Below, one piece after another: positions 9,015 through 19,218 of a DNA stretch of 64,000 bases. Position 1 is the first letter of the stretch; every line of letters starts with the position of its first letter. Under the pieces are notes generated by a model. That model was given only the letters and a program-made list of their open reading frames with translations, was not told where the DNA came from and made no database searches. The DNA is from an uncultured Prevotellaceae bacterium (lineage in GTDB: Bacteria; Bacteroidota; Bacteroidia; Bacteroidales; Bacteroidaceae): NCBI GenBank assembly GCA_900318685.1, contig ONLL01000001.1:152047-216046 (forward strand), given 5' to 3'. Made by a program: the position numbers and the translations under genes.

Positions 9015-11337
9015 AATCATATTCACTACCCTGTTGGCACTACTGCTCTCAACACCCATGAATGCCCAGCAGAAGCTATTCACACTCGAAGACCTCAACT
9101 TCGGAGGCCGCAACTACCACAGCCTGCGCCCCCAGAACATGTTCCTCACCTGGTGGGGCGACCAGCTGGTGCAGACCGACGTCGAGGAGTGCAACCTCAT
9201 CGATGCGAAGACAGGCAAGAAGAAGCTGCTCTTCACACTCGACGACATCAACAAATGGGCCGAGAGCGACGGAGACATGAAGCAGGTACGCCACCTCAGC
9301 AACGCCACCTTCCCCTACCCCGACAAGCCCATCGTCGCCGTAGGCAACCGAATGGCCTATATACTCGTTGACTTCAAATTGAAGCAGGTTGTATGGCAGG
9401 ACAGCATCCTCAGAGAGGGTACCGAAGACTGGGCCCCCCAGTCGCGTGCTACGGCTTACATCAAGAACCACCAGCTCTACGTGTCCGACGGCGAGGGACG
9501 CGAGCACCAGCTCACTACCGACGGATCACGCGAGATTGTCTACGGCCAGAGCGTTCATCGCGACGAGTTCGGCATCTACAAGGGAACCTTCTGGAGCCCC
9601 GACGGCCAGCACCTAGCCTTCTACCGAATGGACCAGTCGATGGTCACCGACTATCCACAGGTCGACATACCCCTTCTCCCCCGCGGAGGATGGTCCGAGA
9701 CTGAGGGCATAGGCGCCCCCATCGCCCAGATGCAGCCCGACAAATACCCGATGGCCGGCACCAAGACCCATGAAGTCACTATCGGAGTCTATGACGTAAA
9801 TAAGAACAAGACCATCTATCTCAAGACACCCAAGCCATCATTAGAAGCCCCCTCGGGGGCCGTAGGGGGGGCTAGCTCTTTCTGCTACCTCACCAACATC
9901 GCCTGGACTCCTGACTCCAAGCACATCCTTGTCCAGGAGCTCAACCGCGATCAGAACGACTGCCGCCTAGTCAGCTACGATGCCGAGACAGGAGCCTTCG
10001 AATACCAGCTCTGCCGCGAGACCAGCGACAAGTACGTCGAGCCTCTCCACCCCGTAGAGTTTCTTCCTTGGGACAAGAACCTCTTCATACTCCAGAGCCA
10101 GAAGGACGGCTACAACCACCTCTATCTCTACAACATCAAGGGCGAGTGCGTGCGGCAGGTCACCAAAGGCCCATGGGTAGTGCTCGATGTGCTGGGCTTC
10201 AACCAGAAGACCAAGAACGTCATCATCGCCTCCAACGAGCGCCATCCCCTGCAACGCAACATCTACGCTGTCGACATCCTCACGGGCAAGCGCACACTCC
10301 TCGACAACGGCGAGGGAGTGCATCGTGGTGTGCTCTCCAAGGGCACAGGCGCCCTGCTCTACGACAAATGGCAGAATCCCAACACACCCAACAACATCGA
10401 CGTGGTCAGCACCAAGGACGGGAAGTCATGCCGCCTGCTCACCGCTCCCGATCCCTGGGCTGACTTCCAGCAGCCCGGCTACCTCAGCGGCTCCATCAAG
10501 GCTGCCGACGGCCAGACCGATTTATACTACCGCATGGTAGTACCACGCGAACTTGCTACAGCCATTCCTGCATCTGACGGTACGGCGACAGCAAATTCTT
10601 CACTCTTCCCTCTTCACTCTTCACTAAAGAAGTACCCCACCATCGTCTACGTCTACGGCGGTCCTCACGCCCACAACGTAGAAGCCTCCTGGCATTGGTA
10701 CAGCCGTTCCTGGGAGACCTATATGGCGCAGAAAGGCTACATCGTCTTCATCCTCGACAACCGAGGCAGCGAGAACCGCGGACGTGACTTCGAGCAGGCC
10801 ACCTTCCGGCAGCTCGGACAGGTTGAGATGCAGGACCAGATCAAAGGTGTCGAGTTTCTCAAGAGCCTGCCCTTCGTCGACGCCGACCGTCTCGGCGTGC
10901 ATGGTTGGAGCTATGGCGGCTATATGACCATCTCGCTCATGACCAACTATCCCGATGTCTTCAAGGTTGGTATAGCCGGCGGACCCGTCATCGACTGGCA
11001 TTGGTACGAGGTGATGTATGGCGAGCGCTATATGGACGCACCCCAGCAGAACCCTGAGGGCTATGCCAGGACCAGCCTTGTCTCGAAAGCAAAGAACCTC
11101 AAGGGCAAGCTGCAAATCATCATCGGCTACAACGACCCGACGGTCGTACCCCAGCATGCCCTCTCGTTCATCAGGGCCTGTGTGGAGGCCGGCACCCAGC
11201 CCGACTTCTTCGTCTATCCCGGCGAGGGTCACAACATGGCCGGTCACGCCAGCGTCCATCTCCACGAGCGCATCTCGCAGTACTTTGAGGATTATCTAGC
11301 CCCCCTGTCGTCCCCCGAGGGGGACACAAATGACTAA
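9004..11337 (+). CDS. Dipeptidyl peptidase IV (S9 family serine peptidase)
   Basis: 777 residues with a signal peptide (MKTKIIFTTLLALLLSTPMNAQ). It has an N-terminal eight-bladed propeller (DPPIV_N) and a C-terminal alpha/beta-hydrolase. The catalytic triad is visible: Ser636 in GWSYGGY, Asp711 in YNDPTVV and His743 in GEGHNMAG. The family removes X-Pro (or X-Ala) dipeptides from N-termini in the periplasm. Two segments are not part of the family fold and come from repeat DNA read in frame: L-E-A-P-S-G-A-V-G-G-A-S-S near residue 280 and N-S-S-L-F-P-L-H-S-S-L near residue 533. The C-terminus (APLSSPEGDTND) also overlaps a diverged inverted copy of the first repeat. All appear in frame and tolerated. 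Confidence 0.92.
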   Translation: MKTKIIFTTLLALLLSTPMNAQQKLFTLEDLNFGGRNYHSLRPQNMFLTWWGDQLVQTDVEECNLIDAKTGKKKLLFTLDDINKWAESDGDMKQVRHLSNATFPYPDKPIVAVGNRMAYILVDFKLKQVVWQDSILREGTEDWAPQSRATAYIKNHQLYVSDGEGREHQLTTDGSREIVYGQSVHRDEFGIYKGTFWSPDGQHLAFYRMDQSMVTDYPQVDIPLLPRGGWSETEGIGAPIAQMQPDKYPMAGTKTHEVTIGVYDVNKNKTIYLKTPKPSLEAPSGAVGGASSFCYLTNIAWTPDSKHILVQELNRDQNDCRLVSYDAETGAFEYQLCRETSDKYVEPLHPVEFLPWDKNLFILQSQKDGYNHLYLYNIKGECVRQVTKGPWVVLDVLGFNQKTKNVIIASNERHPLQRNIYAVDILTGKRTLLDNGEGVHRGVLSKGTGALLYDKWQNPNTPNNIDVVSTKDGKSCRLLTAPDPWADFQQPGYLSGSIKAADGQTDLYYRMVVPRELATAIPASDGTATANSSLFPLHSSLKKYPTIVYVYGGPHAHNVEASWHWYSRSWETYMAQKGYIVFILDNRGSENRGRDFEQATFRQLGQVEMQDQIKGVEFLKSLPFVDADRLGVHGWSYGGYMTISLMTNYPDVFKVGIAGGPVIDWHWYEVMYGERYMDAPQQNPEGYARTSLVSKAKNLKGKLQIIIGYNDPTVVPQHALSFIRACVEAGTQPDFFVYPGEGHNMAGHASVHLHERISQYFEDYLAPLSSPEGDTND
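9846..9873 (+). repeat. GC-rich palindromic repeat, copy 1 (inside the peptidase gene)
   Basis: 28 bp: AGCCCCCTCGGGGGC, then a short CGTA link, then a G-run and GCT. The first half folds on itself (GCCCCC-TC-GGGGGC). It is read in frame as EAPSGAVGGA. It matches copies at 11384 and 11806 except in the link. Confidence 0.8.
10591..10626 (+). repeat. In-frame TTCACTCTTC-type repeat inside the peptidase gene
   Basis: A run of CTTCACTCTT units, with one variant CTTCCCTCTT, sits in the coding sequence and is translated as SSLFPLHSSL. The composition differs sharply from the flanking gene and looks like intergenic repeat DNA captured in frame. Confidence 0.6.
11298..11325 (-). repeat. GC-rich palindromic repeat, diverged inverted copy
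   Basis: AGCCCCCCTGTCGTCCCCCGAGGGGGAC is not written in full elsewhere; the key point is the CCCCCGAGGGGG core, which is the reverse complement of the other copies with about five differences. It overlaps the last codons of the dipeptidyl peptidase gene. Confidence 0.55.
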
Positions 11338-11383
11338 TAGCCATGAGTCACGAGCATCAAACAAATCAGAGAACAACTATAGT

Positions 11384-11411
11384 AGCCCCCTCGGGGGCAG
11401 AAGGGGGGGCT
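11384..11411 (+). repeat. GC-rich palindromic repeat, copy 2 (intergenic)
   Basis: AGCCCCCTCGGGGGC followed by AGAA, a seven-G run and CT. It is identical over 28 bp to the copy at 11806, and the preceding CTATAGT/CAATAGT bases also match. A short frame starting at 11343 reads through it and then stops. Confidence 0.8.
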
Positions 11412-11421
11412 TAGGGCTGTC

Positions 11422-11790
11422 ATGAGCTACGAATATCAAACTGCTGATCCAACTTTATATCCTTTACTAAGGGATTATGCACGAAAAAACAGAAATAATC
11501 CGACGGAGGCAGAATCATTACTATGGGACTACCTGAAAGCCGACGGGTTAGGAGTCACATTCAAGCGCCAGCAGATCATAGGAGACTACATTGCCGACTT
11601 TGTCTGTATAAGCAGCAAATTGATTGTCGAACTGGACGGAGGGTATCATCAACTTCCTCAACAACAAATCAACGATAGTCAACGTACAGAATGGTTGGAG
11701 AGCAGAGGCTACAAGGTTCTACGATTCACCAACGAAGAACTATTCAACGGAATTAACAATGTACTAGACAAAATCAATGAAAACTTGTAA
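11422..11790 (+). CDS. DUF559 endonuclease-like domain protein (VSR/PD-(D/E)XK-like)
   Basis: 122 residues. N-terminal residues NNPTEAESLLWDYLKADGLG, then F-K-R-Q-Q-I-I-G-D-Y-I-A-D-F-V and L-I-V-E-L-D-G-G-Y-H, are the conserved blocks of DUF559 proteins, whose fold is related to very-short-patch-repair endonucleases. The D-F and E-L-D-G residues would be the metal-binding PD-(D/E)XK core. The cellular role of stand-alone members is unknown. It is flanked on both sides by identical GC-rich repeats, and its last 14 bp overlap the next start codon. Its lower GC content compared with the neighbouring genes suggests separate acquisition. Confidence 0.85.
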   Translation: MSYEYQTADPTLYPLLRDYARKNRNNPTEAESLLWDYLKADGLGVTFKRQQIIGDYIADFVCISSKLIVELDGGYHQLPQQQINDSQRTEWLESRGYKVLRFTNEELFNGINNVLDKINENL

Positions 11791-12250
11791 CGGCAAAACA
11801 ATAGTAGCCCCCTCGGGGGCAGAAGGGGGGGCTTCTCTCATAAAATTCTTCAAACGCGACCGCTTCGCAGTCCTCGCGGGCTGCGAGCTGCTGGAAATAC
11901 GCGAAGGCTACGCACGTGCCCGAATGACCGTCGCCGAGCACCACCTCAACGGCGGCGACTTCTGTCAGGGCGGCGCAATCTTCACCCTCGCCGACCTGGC
12001 CTTCGCAGCTGCCGTCAACAGCCACTTGGTGCTCACCGTCTCCACCAGTTCCAACATCACCTTCTTCCGTTCCGTCCCCCTAGGCACCACCGTCTATGCC
12101 GAGGCCCAGGAGCTGGTCAACCACCCCCGCATGCCCTACGCCGAGGTCCGCATCACCGACGAAGAAGGCCGTCTCATCGCCATCTTCACCTCTGGCGGCT
12201 ACCGCAAGCACGACCGCCCGATAGAAGGAATCGAAGTTCCCCTGAAGTAA
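11777..12250 (+). CDS. PaaI-like hotdog-fold thioesterase
   Basis: 157 residues. The hotdog thioesterase pattern is clear: H-H-L-N-G-G-D-F-C-Q-G-G-A-I-F-T-L-A-D near the helix start (the family's HxNxxGxxHGG-type active site), followed by V-S-T-S-S-N-I-T-F-F-R-S-V. The family hydrolyses acyl-CoA esters such as phenylacetyl-CoA or other aryl/acyl-CoAs. The first 20 residues (KTCNGKTIVAPSGAEGGA...) are encoded by the GC-rich repeat at 11806. The natural domain begins around LIKFFKRDRFAVLAG. So either the repeat supplied a new N-terminus with ATG 11777, or translation starts at a non-ATG codon further in. Confidence 0.82.
   Translation: MKTCNGKTIVAPSGAEGGASLIKFFKRDRFAVLAGCELLEIREGYARARMTVAEHHLNGGDFCQGGAIFTLADLAFAAAVNSHLVLTVSTSSNITFFRSVPLGTTVYAEAQELVNHPRMPYAEVRITDEEGRLIAIFTSGGYRKHDRPIEGIEVPLK
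11806..11833 (+). repeat. GC-rich palindromic repeat, copy 3 (codes the thioesterase N-terminus)
   Basis: The same 28 bp as at 11384, with GCCCCC-TC-GGGGGC at the core. It is read as APSGAEGGA in the thioesterase gene. Confidence 0.8.
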
Positions 12251-12493
12251 GCCTCTCCGAGGAGAAATCCCCTTCATCCCACCGAAGCGTCTACAAATGC
12301 CAACACTACCTCCACGCCGCCCTTTGTCATCTCCAGCAGCACTTTTATTGATCAAAGCACGGCACTTTCGATGAACAAAGTGGCCGCAGGAGATGCACAA
12401 CACCGGCCTCCTTCATATCCTCCGATGGTCTTTGAAATTAGGCAATATACCTACATTCCAACATTTGAGTAATTGGGAGTTGCCTATAGATCT

Positions 12494-14944
<2,451 letters not shown>

Positions 14945-14962
14945 CTAAAACCAAATAGACGT

Positions 14963-16591
14963 ATGAAAAAGATCATGCTCATGTGCCTCGCCTGCCTCTG
15001 GATGACGGCAGCGACGGCCGACGACTACGAGACCATCAACACGGAGAAAATCCAGAACCCCATGCTATGGGCCGACTGCCCCGACCCCGACATCATCCGC
15101 GTGGGCGATACCTACTACCTCGTCACCACGACGATGCACCTCATGCCTGGTGCTCCTGTGATGGCATCGAAGGACCTGAAAAACTGGGAGACCGTAGGAT
15201 ACATCTTCGACCGCCTGACCGACTCGCCCAAGTACGACATGCAGGAAGGTACCGTCTACGGACGCGGACAATGGGCCACCTCGTTGAAGTATCACAAGGG
15301 GAAGTTCTATGCCCTGCTGGCTCCCAACGAGCGCGGCAAGATGGGCGACACCTACATCTTCACGGCCGACAAGGCTGAGGGTCCCTGGACCGTGCTCTCG
15401 CGCATGCGCCACTTCCACGACTGCTCGCTGTTCTTCGACGATGACGACCGCGTGTACGTCATCTACGGCACGGGCGAGATGATGGAGCTGAAAAAGGACC
15501 TCTCCGACGTTATAGAGGGCACACACCAGCAGATCTTCAAGCGCGAGGAGGACGAGCGTGGACTGCTGGAGGGCAGCCGCATGATCAAGCACAACGGCAA
15601 GTACTACCTGCTGATGATCTCGCACGTCTACGCTCCCGGCAAGCATCGCCGTGAGGTGTGCTACAGGGCTGACGACATACACGGCCCTTACGAGAAGCAG
15701 GTCATACTCGAGAGTGAGTTCGGAGGTTTCTCGTACGAGGCTCAGGGCACAATCGTCGACTCGGAAGGCGGCGACTGGTACGGCATTATTTTCCAGGATC
15801 GCGGAGGCGTGGGCCGCGTGCTCACGGTAATGCCCTGCCGCTGGATCAACGGGTGGCCCATGCTGGGCGACGAGAACGGCAAGGTGCCCGAGCAGGTGCG
15901 TGCCTTGAAGAGTGGACAGCCGAAGAAGGGCATCGTCTGCAGCGACGACTTCTCAGAGCCGAAGCTGAGCCTGCATTGGCAATGGAACCACAACCCCGTG
16001 AACAACGCCTGGTCGCTGACTGAGCGCGAGGGTTTCCTGCGCCTGAAGACGAACCGCGTGGTGAACACGCTCTTCCTGGCTCCCAACACGCTCACACAAC
16101 GCATGGAAGGTCCCACCTGCAGCGGTTCTATCGCCCTCGACGTAGCGAAGATGAAGGACGGCGACCGCGCCGGTCTGGCAGCCTTCAACAGCGACACGGG
16201 TGCACTCATCATCAAGAAGGACGGCAAGAAGCTCACACTCGAGATGACCGAGATGTCGGCAAAGCTGGCGTCAGACACCAAGGCAGTGACGGATGTCGAC
16301 GAGAAGGTGATTGAGAGCATACCCCTCACACTCTCACCCAAGCAGAGCACAATCTGGCTGCGCATCGACGGCGACTTCCGTCCAAGCGGACGTGGCGGTG
16401 GCAAGGATGCAGCCAACTTCTACTACAGCCTCGACGGTACGGACTGGACACAAATAGGCACCCACGACTATCGCATGCGCTTCGACTGGCAGCGATTCTT
16501 CATGGGCACCAAGTTCGGCATCTTCTGCTACGCCACGAAGAAGACCGGCGGCTGGGTCGACGTCGATGCCTTCAGCTATAGCAAGAACTAA
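14963..16591 (+). CDS. GH43 glycosidase (beta-xylosidase/arabinofuranosidase type) with C-terminal beta-sandwich
   Basis: 542 residues from ATG 14963, which starts a signal peptide (MKKIMLMCLACLWMTAATA). The five-bladed propeller begins with W-A-D-C-P-D41-P-D43-I-I, holding the catalytic base. A second Asp lies in HDCSLFFDDD and a candidate acid Glu in LLEGSRMIKHNG. From about residue 315 there is a second domain of the GH43 C2 beta-sandwich type (DDFSEPKLSLHWQWNHNP), typical of GH43 subfamilies 11, 12 and related. Substrate is probably an arabinose- or xylose-bearing hemicellulose or pectin side chain. Its stop is three bases from the stop of the convergent GH28 gene. Confidence 0.88.
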   Translation: MKKIMLMCLACLWMTAATADDYETINTEKIQNPMLWADCPDPDIIRVGDTYYLVTTTMHLMPGAPVMASKDLKNWETVGYIFDRLTDSPKYDMQEGTVYGRGQWATSLKYHKGKFYALLAPNERGKMGDTYIFTADKAEGPWTVLSRMRHFHDCSLFFDDDDRVYVIYGTGEMMELKKDLSDVIEGTHQQIFKREEDERGLLEGSRMIKHNGKYYLLMISHVYAPGKHRREVCYRADDIHGPYEKQVILESEFGGFSYEAQGTIVDSEGGDWYGIIFQDRGGVGRVLTVMPCRWINGWPMLGDENGKVPEQVRALKSGQPKKGIVCSDDFSEPKLSLHWQWNHNPVNNAWSLTEREGFLRLKTNRVVNTLFLAPNTLTQRMEGPTCSGSIALDVAKMKDGDRAGLAAFNSDTGALIIKKDGKKLTLEMTEMSAKLASDTKAVTDVDEKVIESIPLTLSPKQSTIWLRIDGDFRPSGRGGGKDAANFYYSLDGTDWTQIGTHDYRMRFDWQRFFMGTKFGIFCYATKKTGGWVDVDAFSYSKN

Positions 16592-16594
16592 AGA

Positions 16595-18076
16595 TTAGTC
16601 AGCGTCAGCATTAAGAGCCTTGACTTTCTTCATTTTCACCCTACTGGTCGACTCCTGATAGAGCCAAGGGCGCTCGTCGTGGGTCTGCGTCACGAGGTCG
16701 ACGTTGCTCAGGCTGATGTTCTCGGCGTGGATGATGGAGAATCCCCATGCAGGCTGCAAACCGTGGGCAGAGGGCTCGGGATAGTTCTTCTCGCCCCGCT
16801 GTGGCTGCGACGCATTGGCAGGCTTAAAGAAGAAGGGATTAGAGCCTCGCTGCTGGGCAACATCGTCAAGGGTGATGCCTCCCCGAAATACCACACTCAG
16901 ATTCTTGATGCTGACATCACGCACGGGATGCCCCTCGATGCCGGCAATGAGACAGGCATAGCGACTATCAGCATCGTGGACGAACACATCGCGGATGCGG
17001 ATGTTCCTGACAGTCGAGGGAGGCAGCTCCTTTGGTCCGCGCATGCGGTCGCCCAGACGGATATAGATGGGCGAGTTGCAGATATCATTCATCGTCAGTT
17101 CGCTTACGTCGATATCTTCCAATGCCGCCCCATCGACCGTCTCCAAGGCCAGTCCGCGGCAATGGGTGAAGGTGCAGCGACGGATGGTGATATGGCGGAA
17201 GCCGCCATTGCTCTCCGTGCCCAGTTTGATGCGTCCGGTAGGTCCGTCGCCGTCGGGAGCACGAAGGGAGTTGGTGGTGCGTGTGCCGTCGAGCAGCGAG
17301 CCCACATCGAAGCCGCTGACCTCGCAGTCCTCTATGAGCACATGTTCAGTAGGCTTGGGACGCCCCAAAGCATAGGAGCACTTCAGCACGATGGCATCGT
17401 CGTTGATGGTGTTCACCCTGCAATGGCGAATCACCACGCGCTCACAACAGTCGATGTCGAAGCCGTCGCGGTTGGTGTCGGCTGTTACATGCTCGATGAG
17501 CAAGTCGTCGACACCCGTCAGCAGCAGGGCGAAATGACCGCAGGCATGAAAAGTGACGCCTCGGATGATGACCTGCCGGCATTCGCGCATGGCCAGCGCC
17601 TTGTTGGCCTGCGTCTGACCCGAGGCAGTAGGCCGCTGTCCGCCACGCGTGAGGACATCGCTGCCGTCAATCATTCCCTCGCCCTCGATCACCACGTCGT
17701 GCAGGTTTTCACCCCATAGCAGGGAGTTGTGCCAATGACTATGGCCGAAGTCCTGATAGTTGGATTCGTTGGGCTCGGCAGCATCGTAGCCTTCCGTCTC
17801 TGTAACAGGTGCGGCCTTGAGCACAGCGCCACGCTCTAGCCGCAAGGTGACGCCGCTCTGCAGATGGACGGAGTAACAGAGGTAGACGCCCGACGGCAGC
17901 ACTACCGTTCCCCCACCCTCATCGGCAGCTCGCTGGAGCGCAGCATTGACGGCAGGCGTGTCGATATGCCGACCGTCGCCCACAGCTCCGAAATCCTTGA
18001 CATTATACTCAGCGCCCATCATGCTGCCCATGCTGGTCAGCAAGAGCGACAAGGCGCCTATCACTCGTCGTATCAT
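16595..18076 (-). CDS. GH28 family polygalacturonase-like beta-helix protein
   Basis: 493 residues with a signal peptide. It opens with YNVKDFGAVGDGRHIDTPAVNAAL, the classic pectin-hydrolase start, then a right-handed parallel beta-helix. GH28 residues are visible as TNRDGFDID (for N-x-D-G-x-D), NDDAIVLK (for G/D-D-D-x-I) and GRIKLGTESNGG (R-I-K). The family hydrolyses galacturonan or rhamnogalacturonan linkages with inversion. It is the last gene of the HTCS-led pectin operon, four bases after the PKD gene. Confidence 0.87.
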   Translation of the reverse strand: MIRRVIGALSLLLTSMGSMMGAEYNVKDFGAVGDGRHIDTPAVNAALQRAADEGGGTVVLPSGVYLCYSVHLQSGVTLRLERGAVLKAAPVTETEGYDAAEPNESNYQDFGHSHWHNSLLWGENLHDVVIEGEGMIDGSDVLTRGGQRPTASGQTQANKALAMRECRQVIIRGVTFHACGHFALLLTGVDDLLIEHVTADTNRDGFDIDCCERVVIRHCRVNTINDDAIVLKCSYALGRPKPTEHVLIEDCEVSGFDVGSLLDGTRTTNSLRAPDGDGPTGRIKLGTESNGGFRHITIRRCTFTHCRGLALETVDGAALEDIDVSELTMNDICNSPIYIRLGDRMRGPKELPPSTVRNIRIRDVFVHDADSRYACLIAGIEGHPVRDVSIKNLSVVFRGGITLDDVAQQRGSNPFFFKPANASQPQRGEKNYPEPSAHGLQPAWGFSIIHAENISLSNVDLVTQTHDERPWLYQESTSRVKMKKVKALNADAD

Positions 18077-18079
18077 AGG

Positions 18080-19198
18080 CTAGTCATAAGATGTGTTCGA
18101 AGGATTTTTCAAATCGCGCACGCAGACCTCCCATACCTTGCAGCAACGGGCGCTGCCGTCGGGACCTTCCACGCTGAGCGTCACCACATAGTGGGCGAAG
18201 TCACGGGCGTAGGTATGTACAGGATGCTGCTCGTCAGAGGTGGTGCCGTCGCCGAAGTCCCAATGCCACTTGCTGATGCGGCCGTAGCTCTCGTCACGGA
18301 AGCAGACCGTGCGGGTGTCGGGTACGACGGTAAAGGTCCATTCGCACTCCACAGCCTTGCGCAGCTGCTTTTCTAGGGGCATCAACGTGAAGAGTCGCTG
18401 CATGGAGGCGTTGCCAAACATCTGATGATGCTTCGAGAGATTCCAGAAACCATTGTTGCCCTGACCGCCGTCATAATCGATGACAGCCCAGCTGAGCCCT
18501 ATCTTCTTGTTCTCGTAGAGTTTGCTCTCGACCGACTTCTCGGGCCCGTCAGGACTGGCGAAGTCGAAGGGCGTGATGTAGAACTCCATGCGCAGTTTTC
18601 CGCTCTGCCCGTGACTGAAGGAATAGTCGTAGGCGTAGTTGGCGTAGGGCAGGTACTTCAGCCATTGCTGAGGCCCCCACACCATTGTCCACGACTTGCC
18701 TTCCGTGGGCGGGGTCATGATATGGTAGTTCTGGGCGTGGATATTCTGAAACTCGAAGAATGACTCGAGGCGCGTTTTCACGTCGGAGTTGAGGCGGAAC
18801 TCGTCGGTATGCGGCCCTCCCGAGAGATCGGCATCGACCACGATCTCGTAGGTATCGTTGCGCAGGCTCAGCTGGTTGAAGTCCCAATAGTCATCGTAGG
18901 CCTCGTAAAGGAAGTAGAGACGGTTGAGACCGTTCACCCACCCCACCTTCACCTTGATGTCGAGCGTAGAGCGGTCGATGCCCTTGTGCTTGCCGCTGTC
19001 GTCCCACATCTCGTCGATGCCTACGGCATAGCTGTCAGGGACGATGTCCCAGTCGGAGAACTCGCCGTCGATGCGGGGAATGGCCGTACGGGGAAACTGA
19101 AACACCTTGAAGCCCGGCTCACGCACCTGAATGTCGCCCTGAGCCCACATTGGAGCACAGGCGGCGACAGTCAGCAGGCATGCTATTAGTCTTTTCAT
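18080..19198 (-). CDS. Secreted carbohydrate-binding-like protein with C-terminal PKD domain
   Basis: About 372 residues from MKRLIACLLTVAACAPMWAQ. A second ATG two codons upstream at 19204 is equally possible, and a TTG at 19222 would give an ATGA-like overlap. After the signal peptide there is a segment of the CBM9-like/DOMON-like type (RIDGEFSDWDIVPDSYAVG, LYFLYEAYDDYWDF, YEIVVDADLSGGPHTDEF). The C-terminal 90 residues form a PKD domain (ISKWHWDFGDGTTSDEQHPVHTYA). No catalytic residues are recognised. In this operon it could present substrate to the pectin enzymes. Confidence 0.75.
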   Translation of the reverse strand: MKRLIACLLTVAACAPMWAQGDIQVREPGFKVFQFPRTAIPRIDGEFSDWDIVPDSYAVGIDEMWDDSGKHKGIDRSTLDIKVKVGWVNGLNRLYFLYEAYDDYWDFNQLSLRNDTYEIVVDADLSGGPHTDEFRLNSDVKTRLESFFEFQNIHAQNYHIMTPPTEGKSWTMVWGPQQWLKYLPYANYAYDYSFSHGQSGKLRMEFYITPFDFASPDGPEKSVESKLYENKKIGLSWAVIDYDGGQGNNGFWNLSKHHQMFGNASMQRLFTLMPLEKQLRKAVECEWTFTVVPDTRTVCFRDESYGRISKWHWDFGDGTTSDEQHPVHTYARDFAHYVVTLSVEGPDGSARCCKVWEVCVRDLKNPSNTSYD

Positions 19199-19218
19199 AA
19201 CCATCTTCGTTTTTTCTA

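Noticed and set aside
9846-11833. The GC-rich repeats read as a CRISPR array
   Set aside because: Spacing is irregular, one copy is inverted, copies lie within genes and there are no Cas genes.
12320-12400. Two similar GCACTTT...CAAAG stretches in the gap between thioesterase and GH97 genes
   Set aside because: The two copies agree only in part and neither forms a clean stem or a terminator. The gap is otherwise featureless.
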